NCBI GenBank assembly: GCA_950022295.1
Contig: OX465600.1
Span: 295,041,782-295,105,781 of the forward strand
DNA length: 64,000 nt
Reading direction: 5' to 3'
Origin: Bromus sterilis
Lineage: Eukaryota; Streptophyta; Magnoliopsida; Poales; Poaceae
In this document: one piece after another, positions 20,250 to 33,370 of the stretch
Layout: each line of letters begins with the position of its first letter
Position numbering within the stretch: position 1 is the stretch's first letter
The notes under the pieces: model-generated
What the model saw: the letters and a program-made list of their open reading frames with translations, nothing else
Databases searched by the model: none
Told to the model about the DNA's origin: nothing
Program-made: the position numbers and the translations under genes

Positions 20250-23200
20250 ATGCCGTCGATGGCATGGATGTTGGTGCTAGTGCAATTAGCTCCATGGGCA
20301 GGCACCGCCTCCAGCTCCCCGGCGAAGCCAGGCTGCCAGGCGCGATGCGGCGACGTCGAGGTCCCCTACCCCTTCGGCATCGGCGCCGGCTGCTTCCGAC
20401 CGGGCTTCGAGATCGTCTGCAAGAACAACACGACGCCGTTCCTGCCGGACGCCACCGTGAAGGGCCAGACACGCCGCGCCGAGCCCGTGCGCGTGCTGAA
20501 CCTGATCGTGATGCCAAGGGCACGCGTCCGGGTGTCGCGGCCCGTGGCGCACCAATGCTTCGACGCCGCCGGCAACGAGACCGCCGGAAGCATCGACGGC
20601 AGGCTGATGGTGAGCAAGCTGAACGTGTACCGCATCTCCAACACCGCCAACGAGCTCTTTGTCCTGGGCTGCAACACCCTCACCTACGCCGGCAAAGGGC
20701 CGCGGCGGGGGTCCCGGGCCCGGAACGCGGCAATCGATTCCTCCTACTTCAGCAGCGGGTGCGTGGCCTACTGCAACAGAGGCCAGAACCCGCGAAACAA
20801 CAAGTGCGACAGCATCGGATGCTGCCGCGTCGACATCTCCCCGTTTCTAACAAACACCAAGATGAGGTTCACGAAATGGTCGGACGCCGTCGTCGACGTC
20901 AGGCGGCCCTGCAGCTACGCCTTCATCGTGGAGAAGGACCACTACCACTTCCAGGCCGACGATCTGAAGAGGTCGCCGGAGAAGCCATGGAGCATGCCGC
21001 TTTTGCTCGACTGGGCCATCCGCGACGGTAATAACTCCCTGAAGTGCCCGGCGGCGGAAAAAACGGCAGGATACGTTTGCGTGAGCAACCACAGCAAGTG
21101 CGCGAATTCCACCTACGGGGACGGGTACTTCTGTGTATGCAAGGAAGGCTACGAGGGCAACCCTTACCTTGAGGGTGGATGCACAGGTAACACCAACTCT
21201 CTAGTACACTCCCTATTCTCATGATAGCCATGATCGTCCAATAATGGAAATATTCATATATTTTTGTTCAATGTTTTCCATAAATATTTTGGTAATGTTC
21301 CGCAGCCGTTTGATTGAAATCAAATGTTGACAGATTCTTTGAAAAAAAATGCATTCAGAAGAAAAGAAAAAACATGAAAACATTCACAAATGACTACTTT
21401 TTTGAGGAACGTTCGCCAGCTAAGTGAACCCAAATATTTTCTATGCTATGTATAGGCTACGGAAAAAATATATCCAGATGGCCCTTTTGATCTCACCAAA
21501 ACTCCATCAAACTGTCAGTTTGAAGTTTTCGGCCTAAAAAATGCTCAAAAAAAAGTTTTCGGCCTAAAAAAAACCTTTTACAGTACATCAACTAGGTCGT
21601 TTATTTTTGCAGTTAAACGGTCCAGATGAGGCAATACTAGGCTGGATTTTCAGTACGTAGTATATTTGGTTGTTAGGGGTATTATGGGTAGTTCGTATTT
21701 AATCAGTCATGCACGCTGTTCTATCGAAAAGGAAAAGTGAAGTTCAGATATGAAAATTCACACGGTCGTGAGCTTTCAGTTCGTATATTCCACAACGTTG
21801 GCGTCGCGCACGCGCCGGTACGCGTTCGCGGCCAGTAGCTGGCTATCGCCAGCCCGCCGTGCGTCGTTGCCCCAGTCCAGCCAATCGTGCAGCTCACCCT
21901 ACGCCATCGTCTCCGTCCTATCCTAGCTGGCTAGCCGGTCATCAGCAGCTCGCTCTGCAACATCGAGCCCAAGCAACCTCTGCCACTGCCGCGCTCTGCC
22001 GGACAAATCCCTCCGCAATGTCCGGGCCCCCAGAGACGGTTGGAGGGAGGCCGTGGGAGCCGACCTTCGAGCTGCTGGTGGAGCGGTGAAAAAAAACATG
22101 TAATCTCCTGTCGTCATGTTGCACGTTGAAGGTTCGACACACGAGCGTGTGTTCAGAGCATCGCGCGCGCCGGGAAGAGGGCTATCGCTTTGGGATGGTT
22201 AAAGTCCTGGTAGTGGTGGCGGCGGGCTGCAGTCTCAAATTGTTGGCGGCGTTGAGATGGGAGGAGGGCAGGCCGGCAGGCGACATCGAGATGGTGGAGC
22301 GTCGACCAATTATTGCCTGCGGGCGGTTGGGGACGGATGCTTGCAGCGGCGTCAAATCTATCCTGATAAAAAAATAGTGAATTACCAATGTATCCTCGAG
22401 TAAGAATCTGATAAACCGTTTTTGACCATTAGATCAGTTCAATACTCCTGACCATATTAGGTAGTATGATGTACTGTAAAACAGCCAGTGTCGCAAATCC
22501 GCTAACAGACCCTTCATGCATGTATACTCCGTACTTGGAAGTTGGTGCATAGAATACAAAGCTCTCTTCATCCAAGAAAATATTGACACCCGAAACATTT
22601 CAAGAACCGTGTGCCTAATGCCCTTACCATTTGCTTCCATTTGTGGTGGCAGTACAAGTGTCATTTGGCAGCACATCACCACCACTGACTTGTTTCCATA
22701 TCCTATCCCTACCACATACCAAGGCGGCCGTGTGAGCTTCCCACCATTTGCAAGACCACCGCCATGGACGTATCACAGGAGTTTGATGTGGACGTGTCTC
22801 TGCCACTAATCATCCATTCCATGGCTTGTTGAGGAGGTTGGAATCACATACTGACCATCTTCCATCACCAATTCCATCTATCCCGCCATCTAGCTTCTAC
22901 GTGTACGACATCTCGCCCAGTCGATCTATCTCTCGTAGGTGACGAGCTCTATAAGTCATTCTCGCCCCTGGTCGCCTGGTTGAAGCATCCTGGTCCACAA
23001 TGTGTCCCCTACAAACTTTCCTCACCATCGACAGGCCTCTCCCTGGTTCCACTCATGCATTGGGCTAACGTCGACTCGTCACTCTCAAGTGTATTTATCT
23101 GCCTCAAATTTGTTTGTATTTAGTACTCTAGCTTCTTGTAGATTTGTGCATATGACATAGGATTGACGATGTGCATATGTCATTGATGGTAGAGGAGTTT

Positions 23201-26200
23201 GTTTGATGATTCACCATAGTCCTCGAACGATTTTAATGTTGATTTCTTCAATGAGGGAGATCAAGATATATTTTTAATGGTTACTCAATGGATGATGAAA
23301 ATTGAGAGGAAGAGGAGATGTGCAGGGTCATAGCCGAGTCATTTTAATGCATACCTGGAATAGAGTAGTCGCCCATGAGATGCACATTCTATGTACTCTT
23401 CGCATCTCTTCCAGCGGCACTTCCAGATGTCAATAGAGTTGTGTTGGTAAATTGACAAAGGTATGTAAGCTAACAAATCATTCTTCATGCAACTAAGAAA
23501 TGTAGCTAGGTTGATGCGGTTTACTTGTTCCTAGAAGGTTACCATGGAAATCTAGGTGATTACCGATGGTACTCTTGCATATTTTGCTGACAAGTGTTTT
23601 TGAGTGGCTGAAAGTACAATCCTAAAGTGCGTGAGAAAGTTTTATGTAGTTGTGATCAATGTCTAGAGAGTAGGACACCCAATATAGATGACACAACGAG
23701 ACTTTTAACAATGGGTGAATCAAGAGGCTAGCCAGGGATGCCTGGGAGCATTGACTACATGCATTGGAGGTGGAAGAATTTCCCTGTAGTATGTCATGGT
23801 CAAATCACGGGGCATTTTCCATGATTCAACTATTATTAAGGAAGTGGTTGCCTTTGATTCCTTATAGGTTCAACATTCCCTCATTGGAATTCCAAACACT
23901 CACAATGACATTATTGTCTTGTAGAGATCTCATTCTTTTGATAGGCTAGCAAGTGATGATGCCCTGACATGCAAATTTAATGTGAATGGGCATGATTATG
24001 ATCAAATCAAATATTTTCTATGCTATGTATAGGCTACGGGAACAAAATACCCAGATGGCCCTTTTGATCTCACCCAAACCATGTCAAACCGTTAGTTTAA
24101 AGTTTTCAATCTAAAAAAGTCAGCCTCGCAAATCCCCTAACAGACCCTTCATTACATGTAATATTTGGAGCATGCCGCAAAAGCAACCTGTAGACTCCGT
24201 ACTTAGAAGTTGGTGCATAAAATACAAAGATTTCTTCATCCAAGAAAATATTGACACCCGAAACATTTCAAGATCCGTGTGCCTAATGCCCTTACCGTTT
24301 GCTTCCATTTGTGGTGGTCGTACAAGCGCTATTTGGTAGCGCCTCACCACCACTGACTTGTTTCCATATCCCTACCACATCCCATGGTGGTCGTGCGAGC
24401 TTCGCACCATTTTCCCGACCACCGCCATGGACGTATCACGGGAGTTTGATGTGGATGTGTCTCTACCACTAATCACCCATAACATGGCTTGTTGAGGAAG
24501 TCGGAATCACGTACTGACCATCTGTCATCGCTAATTTTATCTATCCTGCCATCTAGCTTCTACCTGTGCCACATATCGCCCAGTCGATCTACCTCTCGTA
24601 GGCGACGAGCTCTAGAAGTACTTCTCGCCCTGGTCGCCCGGTTGAAGCATCTTGGTCCACCATGTGTCCCCTACAACCTTCTATCACCATCGATAGACCT
24701 CTCCATGCCTCACCTCATGCATTTGGCTGACGTTGACTATGGCACTCTCAAGGTGTTCAACAACTTGCCCCAAGGTATATTTATCAGCCACAAATTTATT
24801 TGTATTTAGTACTCTAGCTTCTTGTAGATTTGTGCAAACGACATAGGATTCACGACGTGCATATGTCATCGATGGTAGAGGAGTTTTTCTGATGCTTGAC
24901 CATCGTCCTCGGACGATTTTGATGTTGACTTATTCAATGAGGGATATGATGATTTTAGTGAGAGGAAGAGGAGATGTGCAGGGTCATAGCCCGGTCGTTT
25001 TGACGCATAGCTGGAATAGAGAAGTCAACCACGATATGCACATTCTATGTACTCTTCGCATCTCTTCCAGCAACACTTCTAGATGTCCATAGAGTTGTGT
25101 TGTCACATTGACGAAGGTATGTAAGCTAAAGAATCATTCTTCACGCAACTAAGAAATATAGTTAGGTTGATGTGGTTTAATTGTTCCTAGAAGGTTACTA
25201 TGGAACTCTAGGTGATTGCCGATGGTACTCTTCCTTATTTGGCTGATAATTGTTTTTGAGTGGTTGAAAGTACAATCCTAAAGTGAGTGAGGAAGTTTTC
25301 GGTTGTCGTGATCAATATCTAGAGAGTAGGGCACCCAATGAAGATGAGACAACAAGGCTTATAGCATTGGGTGAATCAAGAGGCTAGCCAGGGATGCTTG
25401 GGAGCATTGACTACATGCATTGGAGGTGGAATAATTTCCTTGTAGTATGTCATGGTCAAATCACAGTGCATTTTCCATGATTCAACTATTATTCAGGAAG
25501 TGGTTTCCTTTGATGCCTTATATATTCAAAATTCCTGCATTGGCATTCCATACTCTCACAATGACATCATTGTATTGTAGAGATATCATCGTCTTGCTTG
25601 GTCAGCAAGTGGTGATGCCCCGACATGCAACTTTATTGCCAACGAGCATGATTATGATCAAGGCTACTATCTTGCTGACACCATATATTACTCATGGTAA
25701 ACATTTGTCTAGAAAAAATTGAAAATCCTCGAGGTAAGAATAAGAAACACTTGGCCAAGTGTCAAGAATGAGAGAGGAAGGATATTGGCGGAGCATTTGG
25801 AGTGTCGAAAGATCAGTGTGTAATTGTCCAGGGTCTTTATCTCTCTTAGGATAACAAGACCTCGACAAATATCATGACTTATTGTGTTCTTCTAGACATG
25901 ATTGTCGAGAACGAGAGGGATGCACATGTGGAATACGACTATATGGCTATGTTGGCCAAATTGCCAAACCTCGTAGGAACCCATGCCCCCATTCAATTTT
26001 GCTTTGAGGTTTATCCGAAGACTGAAGACCCAAGATCTCGTGAAAAACTCTGTGAAGATCCAATTCAACATCAGTGAAAACTGCATGGTTGATAGTGTGT
26101 TTACATTTGTTTACTTATGGTTATTAGCTAATTTGAGTATTTATTTAATTGGATTATTTGTTATATTGGGTTACTCGTTTCATTCAGACCTAGTTATTTT

Positions 26201-29200
26201 GTCTAAATTTGAATTAGTTATTACGACTTATTTATTTAAAATGTTGTTGATTTTAATGTTGGCACATGAAAACTTTGAATTGTTTCGATGTGATGATGGA
26301 GTTAGGATGGAGTTTATTTGCACATACTTAAAAGAAATATGGGTGATTTTTTGAAGGCTTTGACTTTGTGCATTGCCCTTGCAGCCTCAAAAATATTGGA
26401 AGAGCATGCTAAGCCATTTTTGAGGATGTCTATGCATACATCTCAACTTTTGCTCTAAAGGCCCAACCAAGTCGGTGCTAGGAAAGCTAAAAGTGTTGCA
26501 ACTCAACTCAACCCTCAATTTTTTCACCTTCTAACGTTGAATCAACTGAGCACCCACATCGTATATATGATAACCTATCATAAAAATATTCGAAAATAGA
26601 AGTTGCGAAGCAACTCTGCTTGGCTTGAGAATGGCCCTGCTATGTATCGATTGCGGTAGAGTCACCCTTCAATTGTAACTCTAGGAATATTTCATTAGCC
26701 TCCCTCTATCCAGCGCTTAGACCCAACTCCAAGATCCAAGAGCTTACTTATCACCAGCTTTTGCCTCACGCTCTAAGCACTAAACCAATAGTTTGTTTGT
26801 TTTGCTAATGCTCGAATGACGTTGATACACGTTAGCATTTTCCTTTTATTTTTAATGGGCATCGATTTTTGTTTTTAAACTTTCCCGGTTGGATCAAAAT
26901 CATATGACTCTCACTCCTGGAAAAGAAATAAGAACCTCTCATTCACCCTCCTATTTTATAAATATATATTTAATATTCTTTTTTTTGTTTCAATTGTATA
27001 ATTGCTCGTGTGCTGCAACATGAATATAAATATTATACCATGTTATCCCATAATTTAAATGTTTGTATTCATGTAATTTTCCACATGAATATTTTATTTG
27101 GCATACATTTGTTTCTTACCAAAGAATACTTAATTTTATGTGCTTAGTAAATAAGAGATGAGACAGTTGAGGTGATTTTCAAGGGAAAACGATGAAAATA
27201 ATTAGTAGAGAAAATTTCTAAAGAGGAAGAGGGAGGGGGGAAACTCACAAAAGGTTGCACGAAAGACGGAACATACAACATAGCCTAACATCTTTTTTAA
27301 ATAGGAGAGGTTTTGATTTTTCTCTCTTGCTCTTGCAAGAATAAATATGCTTCGTTGCGTGGAGTATGATTACAATTTTGATCACGACAAGTCTCCTTTA
27401 TGAATGATGCCTTGCGTTGACCTGAATTTAGATTCCACGCGGTCAACTTGGCTTAATGCTTCTTTGTTCTATTTAGATATCAACGAGTGCAAGCAGCCAC
27501 AATTATATTTATGCTTCGGCAAGTGTACCAATAGGGATGGATCTTTCGAGTGCACGTGCTCACGAGGATACCAAGGCAACGCCACCCAACCAAATGGTTG
27601 TGTCAAGTCCATAAATACGGGTAAGCATTGTTATACCTAGCCTCTTAATTTTCATAGGAGCTACATTTTATTAACTATTATGTCAAGCACAACTTTTTTA
27701 AAACAAGTACTTTCTCCTTTTCCAAAATGTTATTTTTTTGGTTTGTTCGCCTGAACTTTATAAAATACTAGATGATACCCTGCGCGTTGTTGCGGAAACT
27801 GTTAATAATTTTTTTAATGTTTTAAAATATGAGAAAATTATAAAATTTAATATAATTTTATTATTAAATATTTTTTGAAAGAAATATTTCTTAGAGTAAA
27901 AATCTAAGGAAATTTGATAAAAATATGAAAAGGAGTGTGCTTTTTGTTTTATTCATTTATTACCTTGAGAACATATCGATGAGATGATATAAGACGAAAA
28001 CAACGTTGAGTGAGAGAGTGGAGACATCACTCCTAGCTAAACCTAAAACAATTATAGCAACTGCATATGTGCATTAATGAAAAAATGTCGCACAGAAAAA
28101 TAAAATGTGAGGTAACTCATACATTGATTTTCTATTAAAAAAATCTTATTATAAATTGTGAGGCTTAATGCATAAGTTCTTTAATATTTATTTGTGATAG
28201 GTTACATGCGCATGCGGATCTAATTAATGAAATCATGTGCATGAAATGTTAGTGAAAAAAAGGTGGAGCTACATGCTGATGTGAATAGCTTGCATATTAA
28301 GATAAATAGGTTAATGGGGATAAATTATTTAGGTAAACAATGATAACAACTACATATGTGCATTCAAGAAAAAAATATCGCACAGAAAAATAAAATGCGA
28401 GGTAACTCATACATTGGTTTTCTATTAAAAAATCTTATTATAAATTGTGAGGCTTAGTGCATAAGTTTTTTAAATATTTATTTATGATAGGTTGCATGCA
28501 TGCGGATTTAATTAATGAAAGCATGTGCATGAAGAGTTAGTGGAAAAAGGTGGACCTACATGCTGACGTGGATAGCTTCTTGTTAAGATAAATAGGTTAG
28601 TAGGAATGAACTATTTAGGTATTATATATACCAAAATCTTCAACAAAAAATTAGCTTTATTAGGTCAATTATGAAATATGATATGTAGATGTATTTATTT
28701 GGTTCCATAGAGGTTGCTATACTTTTATATAAATATAGTCAAACTTAGAGAAGTTTGAGTTTGAAACCATAAAAATACTAACATTTTGGAAATAAAGGTA
28801 GTAGGTGAAAAGACACCGTGCCTTCCCAATCATATCTACGAACTACATCTTGTCGTCTTAAATGCCATATATATATTCTATTATCTCTATGTATTAGTTC
28901 ATGGACCATAAAAATAGAGTATATTGAATGAATAAGAAACTAATAGTTTTGTATGCGATGTAAATAATATTCAGATTTATGCTAAGAAATTTAGATTATA
29001 CATAAATATATTTCAAGGGGAGATAATCACTAGATGGAACAGTTGGAATACAAAAATATATAAGAATGGAACATCACCATAATTTATATGGAGAAAAAAG
29101 ACAAATTCGGTAAGTAAATAATTTATATGCATACGAGAAATAAATTAAAGCCATTGGAACATATGTACGAACAAAATATGCCATGAAAATATATTATTTG

Positions 29201-30783
29201 ACATCAGTACTGTTAGATAAATCTAATCAACAATTTTGAAATAGAAGTCAACACTCTCTGGCGGCACAAACTATTATCTGTATACTTTCTCTTGTGATTC
29301 AACTAGGATTTTCCTAACTGGACAGTTAGCGAACATGATAGGGCTAATTACTAGCCCCAACTGTTAGTTGGGTCACTAGAGTTTGAGATAACATTTTTCT
29401 TAAACATCTGATCTTTTTAAATTTTGAATCTGGTATAATTGGTTGATTATTGGTCAATCGGGTGATACCTCTCCCCTTAACAAGACTTCAAACCCTACAT
29501 CCAACTTCATAGCTCTTCCATCAACAATTTCTTATTTATGTCAACGTAGAACCTGATTACATGTCCATTGGTCTATATTTGCAGGTTTAATCATTGGTCT
29601 ATCAGTTTCTAGTGGTCCAATTATTCTAATATTGTTTATTGCCTCAAAGATAATAATCCGCAAGCTTAAGCGTCAAAAGGAACAAAAGTTGAGACAAAAG
29701 TTTTTCAATCAAAACCGTGGACAATTGTTGCAAAAATTAGTATCTCACAGGTCAGATATTGCAGAGAGGATGATCATTCCTTTACGAGAGCTAGAAAAGG
29801 CCACAAACAAGTTTCATCCAAGTCGTAAGCTTGGTGGTGGAGGGCATGGTACCGTATACAAAGGGATTTTGTCAGACTTGCAAGTTGTTGCCATTAAAAA
29901 GTCAAATATTGTGGTAAGGAGTGAGATTAATGAGTTTATAAATGAAGTTTCCATACTATCACAGATCAATCATAGAAACATTGTTAAGCTTTTTGGATGT
30001 TGCCTTGAGACAGAAGTCCCTTTGTTGGCTTATGAGTTCATTTCCAATGGAACCCTATGTGATTATCTTCACAAGAAACCACTAAGATCAATACCTTGGC
30101 AAGACATATTAAGGATTGCAGCGGAAATTGGCAAAGCCCTTTCTTACCTTCACTCGGGTATTTCTGTCCCCGTAATACACGGAGATATCAAGTCTACCAA
30201 TATACTTCTTGATGATGCTTTGACAGTGAAAGTGTCTGACTTTGGAGCTTCAAGGTACATTCCTAGGGATAAAACAACAATAACAACAATGGTGCAGGGT
30301 ACATTAGGATATTTAGATCCTATGTACTTTTATTGTGGACGGCTAACAGAAAAAAGTGATGTTTATAGCTTTGGAGTTATTCTTGTTGAGTTGCTTACGA
30401 GGAAGATGCCAATTATATATAGATCCTCCGAAGGTGATGGACTTGTTGCACAATTCGTTGAACTACTTGCAGAAGGTAAATTAGTAGAAATACTAGATCA
30501 ACGGGTAATTGAGGAGGGAGGTAATCAATCTGAAGTAGTAGCCACTCTTGCTATGTCATGCACAAAACTGAGAGCAGAGGAGCGACCTACCATGAGGTCA
30601 GTGGAGATGACACTAGAAGCCCTTCAAGGACCCAAGGAGCATGTTCGAGTTAGAGATGAAACATATGAGAGGAGTTATTTGGCAACGAGATATACATCAC
30701 CAATAAGGACAAGCTTAGAGAATACAAGCAGGCAATATAGTCAAGAAGAAGAGTTTGTGTTGTCTGCGAGCCACCCTCGGTAG
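20250..30783 (+). CDS. WAK-B: wall-associated receptor-like kinase, intact (759 aa)
   Basis: CDS join(20250-21186, 27477-27620, 29585-30783), total 2280 nt with TAG stop. Splices are CACAG|GTAACA, TTTAG|AT, ACGG|GTAAGC and TGCAG|GTTT, with phase 1 at both junctions. Domains: signal peptide 1-22 (MAWMLVLVQLAPWAG), cysteine-rich GUB_WAK galacturonan-binding-type region from C29 (PYPFGIGAGC), EGF-like motif 281-311, calcium EGF 313-357 (DINEC...GSFECTC), transmembrane 362-380, kinase about 438-708. Kinase landmarks: P-loop GGGGHGTVYKG 444-454, Lys465, Glu481, HGD with Asp561, DFG with Asp579, GTLGYLDP 599-606. WAKs span the plasma membrane, sense pectin or pathogen cues and signal through a cytoplasmic Ser/Thr kinase. 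The HGD makes it a non-RD kinase. The start is the ATG aligned with WAK-A; an upstream in-frame ATG at 20178 precedes the TATA-like box and is less likely. Intron 1 (6.29 kb) holds a broken, duplicated transposase. Function is by family. Confidence 0.9.
21760..22380. other. GC-rich block in WAK-B intron 1, unique to duplication copy 1
   Basis: A CpG-rich island (GCGTCGCGCACGCGCCGG to GCAGCGGCGTCAAATC) in an otherwise AT-rich intron. Short frames exist on both strands but none carries a recognised domain. It could be a captured promoter and first exon; nothing supports a specific gene. Confidence 0.35.
23640..24002 (+). pseudogene. PIF/Harbinger transposase fragment, copy 1
   Basis: Reading through frameshifts, the DNA encodes a GCLGSIDYMHWRWKNFP segment followed by CHGQITGHF, matching the PIF/Harbinger DDE block G-x-x-GSIDCMHW-x-WKNCP...W-x-G-x-(F/Y). 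It then reaches CEWA*L (VNGHDYD in the sister copy), where the tandem duplication breaks it. Dead by stops and truncation. Confidence 0.7.
25290..26077 (+). pseudogene. PIF/Harbinger transposase relic, copy 2 with C-terminal part
   Basis: Near 25319 a frame reads YLESRAPNEDETTRLIALGE, SRG*PGMLGSIDYMHWRW, then HDYDQGYYLADTIYY, then ERKDIGGAFGVSKDQ and IMTYCVLLDMIVENERDA. In order these match the PIF/Harbinger transposase: the LR-P-x-x-x-D-x-x-RLL segment, the first catalytic Asp in GSID, the NGxxYxxGYYLADGIYP block, the QExxRKDVERAFGVLQ block with the third acidic residue, and the CVILHNMIVEDE tail. Stops (for example TAG in RG*PGM) and frameshifts show it is inactive. The family assignment is firm on motif order. 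Confidence 0.8.
26078..27476. other. WAK-B intron 1, 3' part
   Basis: AT-rich with no recognised gene. The last ~140 bp (AATAAATATGCTT...CTATTTAG) are conserved before the EGF exon of all three WAK copies. Confidence 0.5.
27768..28628 (-). mobile_element. Non-autonomous Helitron in WAK-B intron 2
   Basis: The minus strand ends with a hairpin-type CCGCAACAACGCGCAGGG followed by TATCAT and CTAG (27768-27771), then T. The far end aligns with the family's 5' terminus (plus-strand TATTTAGGTATTATATA; the final GA has mutated to TA). Internally a ~280-bp segment is tandemly repeated (from about 28066 and 28346; landmarks GCATATGTGCATT, TCGCACAGAAAAATAAAATG, CTTATTATAAATTGTGAGG). No Rep/helicase. 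Confidence 0.65.
28629..29584. other. WAK-B intron 2, 3' part
   Basis: AT-rich intronic sequence with no element ends or coding signal recognised. It is partly alignable with the intron of WAK-C (37020-38022). Confidence 0.5.
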
Positions 30784-32970
30784 TCTTTCTCATAGTGTAC
30801 ATGTGGAGGAGGGAAGCTGATCAGGTGACGTATACGGCAGGGTGTCGTTGGGTCACTGAGCCGTATGGCATATGAGCCTCGTCCGTGAAAGAGTTGGTCT
30901 GTATGACATGCATGTGTGTTAAGTTCATACATTGTGAGTGTTTTTTAATGTTTATGTATTTTAATCAATTTCTACCAGTTTCATGATTGATTGTTTAAAT
31001 CAATTTCTATGGGTTCCATGACGAATTTTTTCAACATTGAACAACTCCAACAACTTTCTTCATAATGTGCAGTTATCGTATACTACATGGGAAATGCATA
31101 TGTACCTAAACAAGTGATACATTTTATATCCACATCATTCACTGAAAAGCAAGCTGCTTCGAGATCTGTGCAACCATGCACCAGGTTGAATTGCATGAGT
31201 ATTTTTGTGCACACTGGTATATATTTTTCTTCAAGAAGAATTTCCTATTTTCCATTGCTCACATAACATAAAGTCCAAAATAAACTCAAGGTATATGTAT
31301 AGCTTAGAGCGCAATCGATCAAAGTCATACCTAGAAAGTGCGCTTAATGGCTGCCATTTTAAATTTATAGAAGGTGTTTTTTGATATGCACATTGTGACC
31401 ATGGGCAAATGCACAAGGAGCATATTATTGCATATCTTTAATATTATATGGGACATTAGTATTTCATAATTTTTAAAGAACGATTTCGGTAGACAAAATC
31501 TACGAGAGAACCGTAGAATTAGTTATTCATGATATATAGCAAATGAATTAATTTGGATACTTTTATATTAGTTGTATTTTTTTGCACTGGATGTTTTAGT
31601 TTCACACCTCATTTGTGACATTAGATTTTACTAATTCTAAAGATACTCCTATGCTACTAAAACTTAACTTGAACCTTTCAATTTTAAAACCATGCTTAAT
31701 ACTTTTGTGTGCAATTTTATTATAGTAACAAAGACTCTAGAAATAGTTGTTTTTTAGGAGGAATGGATAAACTATAGTGGAGATTCTGTTTACTATGATC
31801 AAATTGCTACTTTTAATCTTATATGGGATAACATTATTTTAGAACTTCAAATGGAAGATTTTTGTGAGCATATCACATGCTGTTTAAAATGAATTGAAGT
31901 GTGTCAAATCAATTTCAATCTTATCTTTAACCGCTTGTGTGCGTCTATTTTAGTAAGAGAACTCTAGAAATAATTGTTCTGCTTTTTTTAATGAATTAAT
32001 GTCGATGAAAACTTAGAAACATATCTTTTGATACTACTTTGCAAGAGACATGCCCTTTTCATTTTAAAGTATTATATAGATTTTTTTGTATTCATATTAA
32101 TAGACTCATATGTTATTTGAAATGAAGTTAAAGCCCTTATAATTCATTTTAAATTTAATTTTGGGTGTGCATGTTTACTATTTCAATGGAAATCTCTAGT
32201 TTATAAATTATAAACCAGGGTTTAATGTCGTATGTTAATCCTATAGGGAGCTTTACAGTTTCAAAAAATAGGGAAAATTTCAATGAAAACCAATGAAAAA
32301 TATATAAATGAATCTGAAGCTCGTACTGTTACTTTCAACTATCTACTTAACTTGTGTGCATTTAATTTTGGTAACATGAAGCTCCATGAATAATTATTAA
32401 TGATTTATAGTGAATGAATCAATCTAGAATGTATTTAATAATGTTAGCTACATTATGATGTGGACATCACTATCTCGGCTATAACCTTGTTTTTCTTTTT
32501 ATATCATGTGAATTATGCATTTCCCATTATGTTACTAGTATATTTATAGCACGTGAGTTATATTAATATAGTAATTTCACATGCTATATTATAACTAAAT
32601 ATAAAGTTACAATAATCTTTTTTTATTATATGCAAGATAATAGATATATTTATAGAAGGCACATTTGAAGAAGAGAAGTATAAGCATCGGTAGACACTGT
32701 GAAGAATAGATTATTTTCTTATCAATTAATCTAATTAGGATTAGGTTAGTTATTTGATTGGTTGCATATCTCTAAAGCAACCATGCATGTCCTTGTCTCT
32801 CATGGCAATTATAGAATCTCCAAGGGACCTCATTTGTCGGGACAGACAATCCGTACACTATCGAGATAAAATATTGGTCCAATAAGACTCCCTAAACTGC
32901 ATCCATTTGCCCGGATAGTCTGAACCATCCTAAACCTAGCCCAAATGTGGGATGTATATGGGGCTATCTA
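30784..32970. other. WAK-B 3' flank and intergenic AT-rich DNA
   Basis: Probable 3' UTR just after the stop, then 2 kb of AT-rich sequence without recognised genes, RNA genes or element termini. Confidence 0.5.
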
Positions 32971-33370
32971 GGGCGCGTTTGGTTGCAATTCCCCCTTGAG
33001 GTGCATTGCATAGCCTTCTCAACTCAGCCTGACTAAGCAAGTACAGGCCAAAAACCAAATCTGCCCCCAGTTTGGTTGCCCGCATACACTCTAGCTAGGT
33101 TGAGTAGAAACATAGGGGTTGGCTGTTTGGTTGTCTTCTTAGTTAGCCGGAGGCACAAGGCAGTGTGTTTGGTTACATGCATTACATGTAGACTGGTAAC
33201 CCTCATCGAGGTGGTGAGATTAATTACCAGCACACTAGGCAGGGAGCACATATAAACAACACACAAATAACAGATAAACATGGTATGAGATTATCGGTTT
33301 AACACACATGTTCTCATCTAACGAAGCTCCTTAAACATAGCACTTAACAAATAAACCTCCCCTGGAGCGC

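Larger units (their letters stand above)
21430..25657. repeat. Large tandem duplication within WAK-B intron 1
   Basis: Two copies of one segment lie head to tail: about 21430-24002 and 24003-25657. Both begin AAATATTTTCTATGCTATG and GTATAGGCTACGG, share ATTGACACCCGAAACATTTC, TGATGTGGAYGTGTCTCT and the transposase block, and stop at CATGATTATGATCAA. The first copy has about 940 bp (21541-22480) that the second lacks. They differ by scattered substitutions and small indels, so the duplication is not recent. The junction is visible as GATCAAATCAAATATTTTC. Confidence 0.8.

Noticed and set aside
20264..21031. 255-aa alternative-frame ORF in WAK-B exon 1
   Set aside because: Arg/Gln/Pro-rich frame-shifted reading of the GUB_WAK exon; the in-frame protein has the signal peptide, cysteines and correct splice phase.
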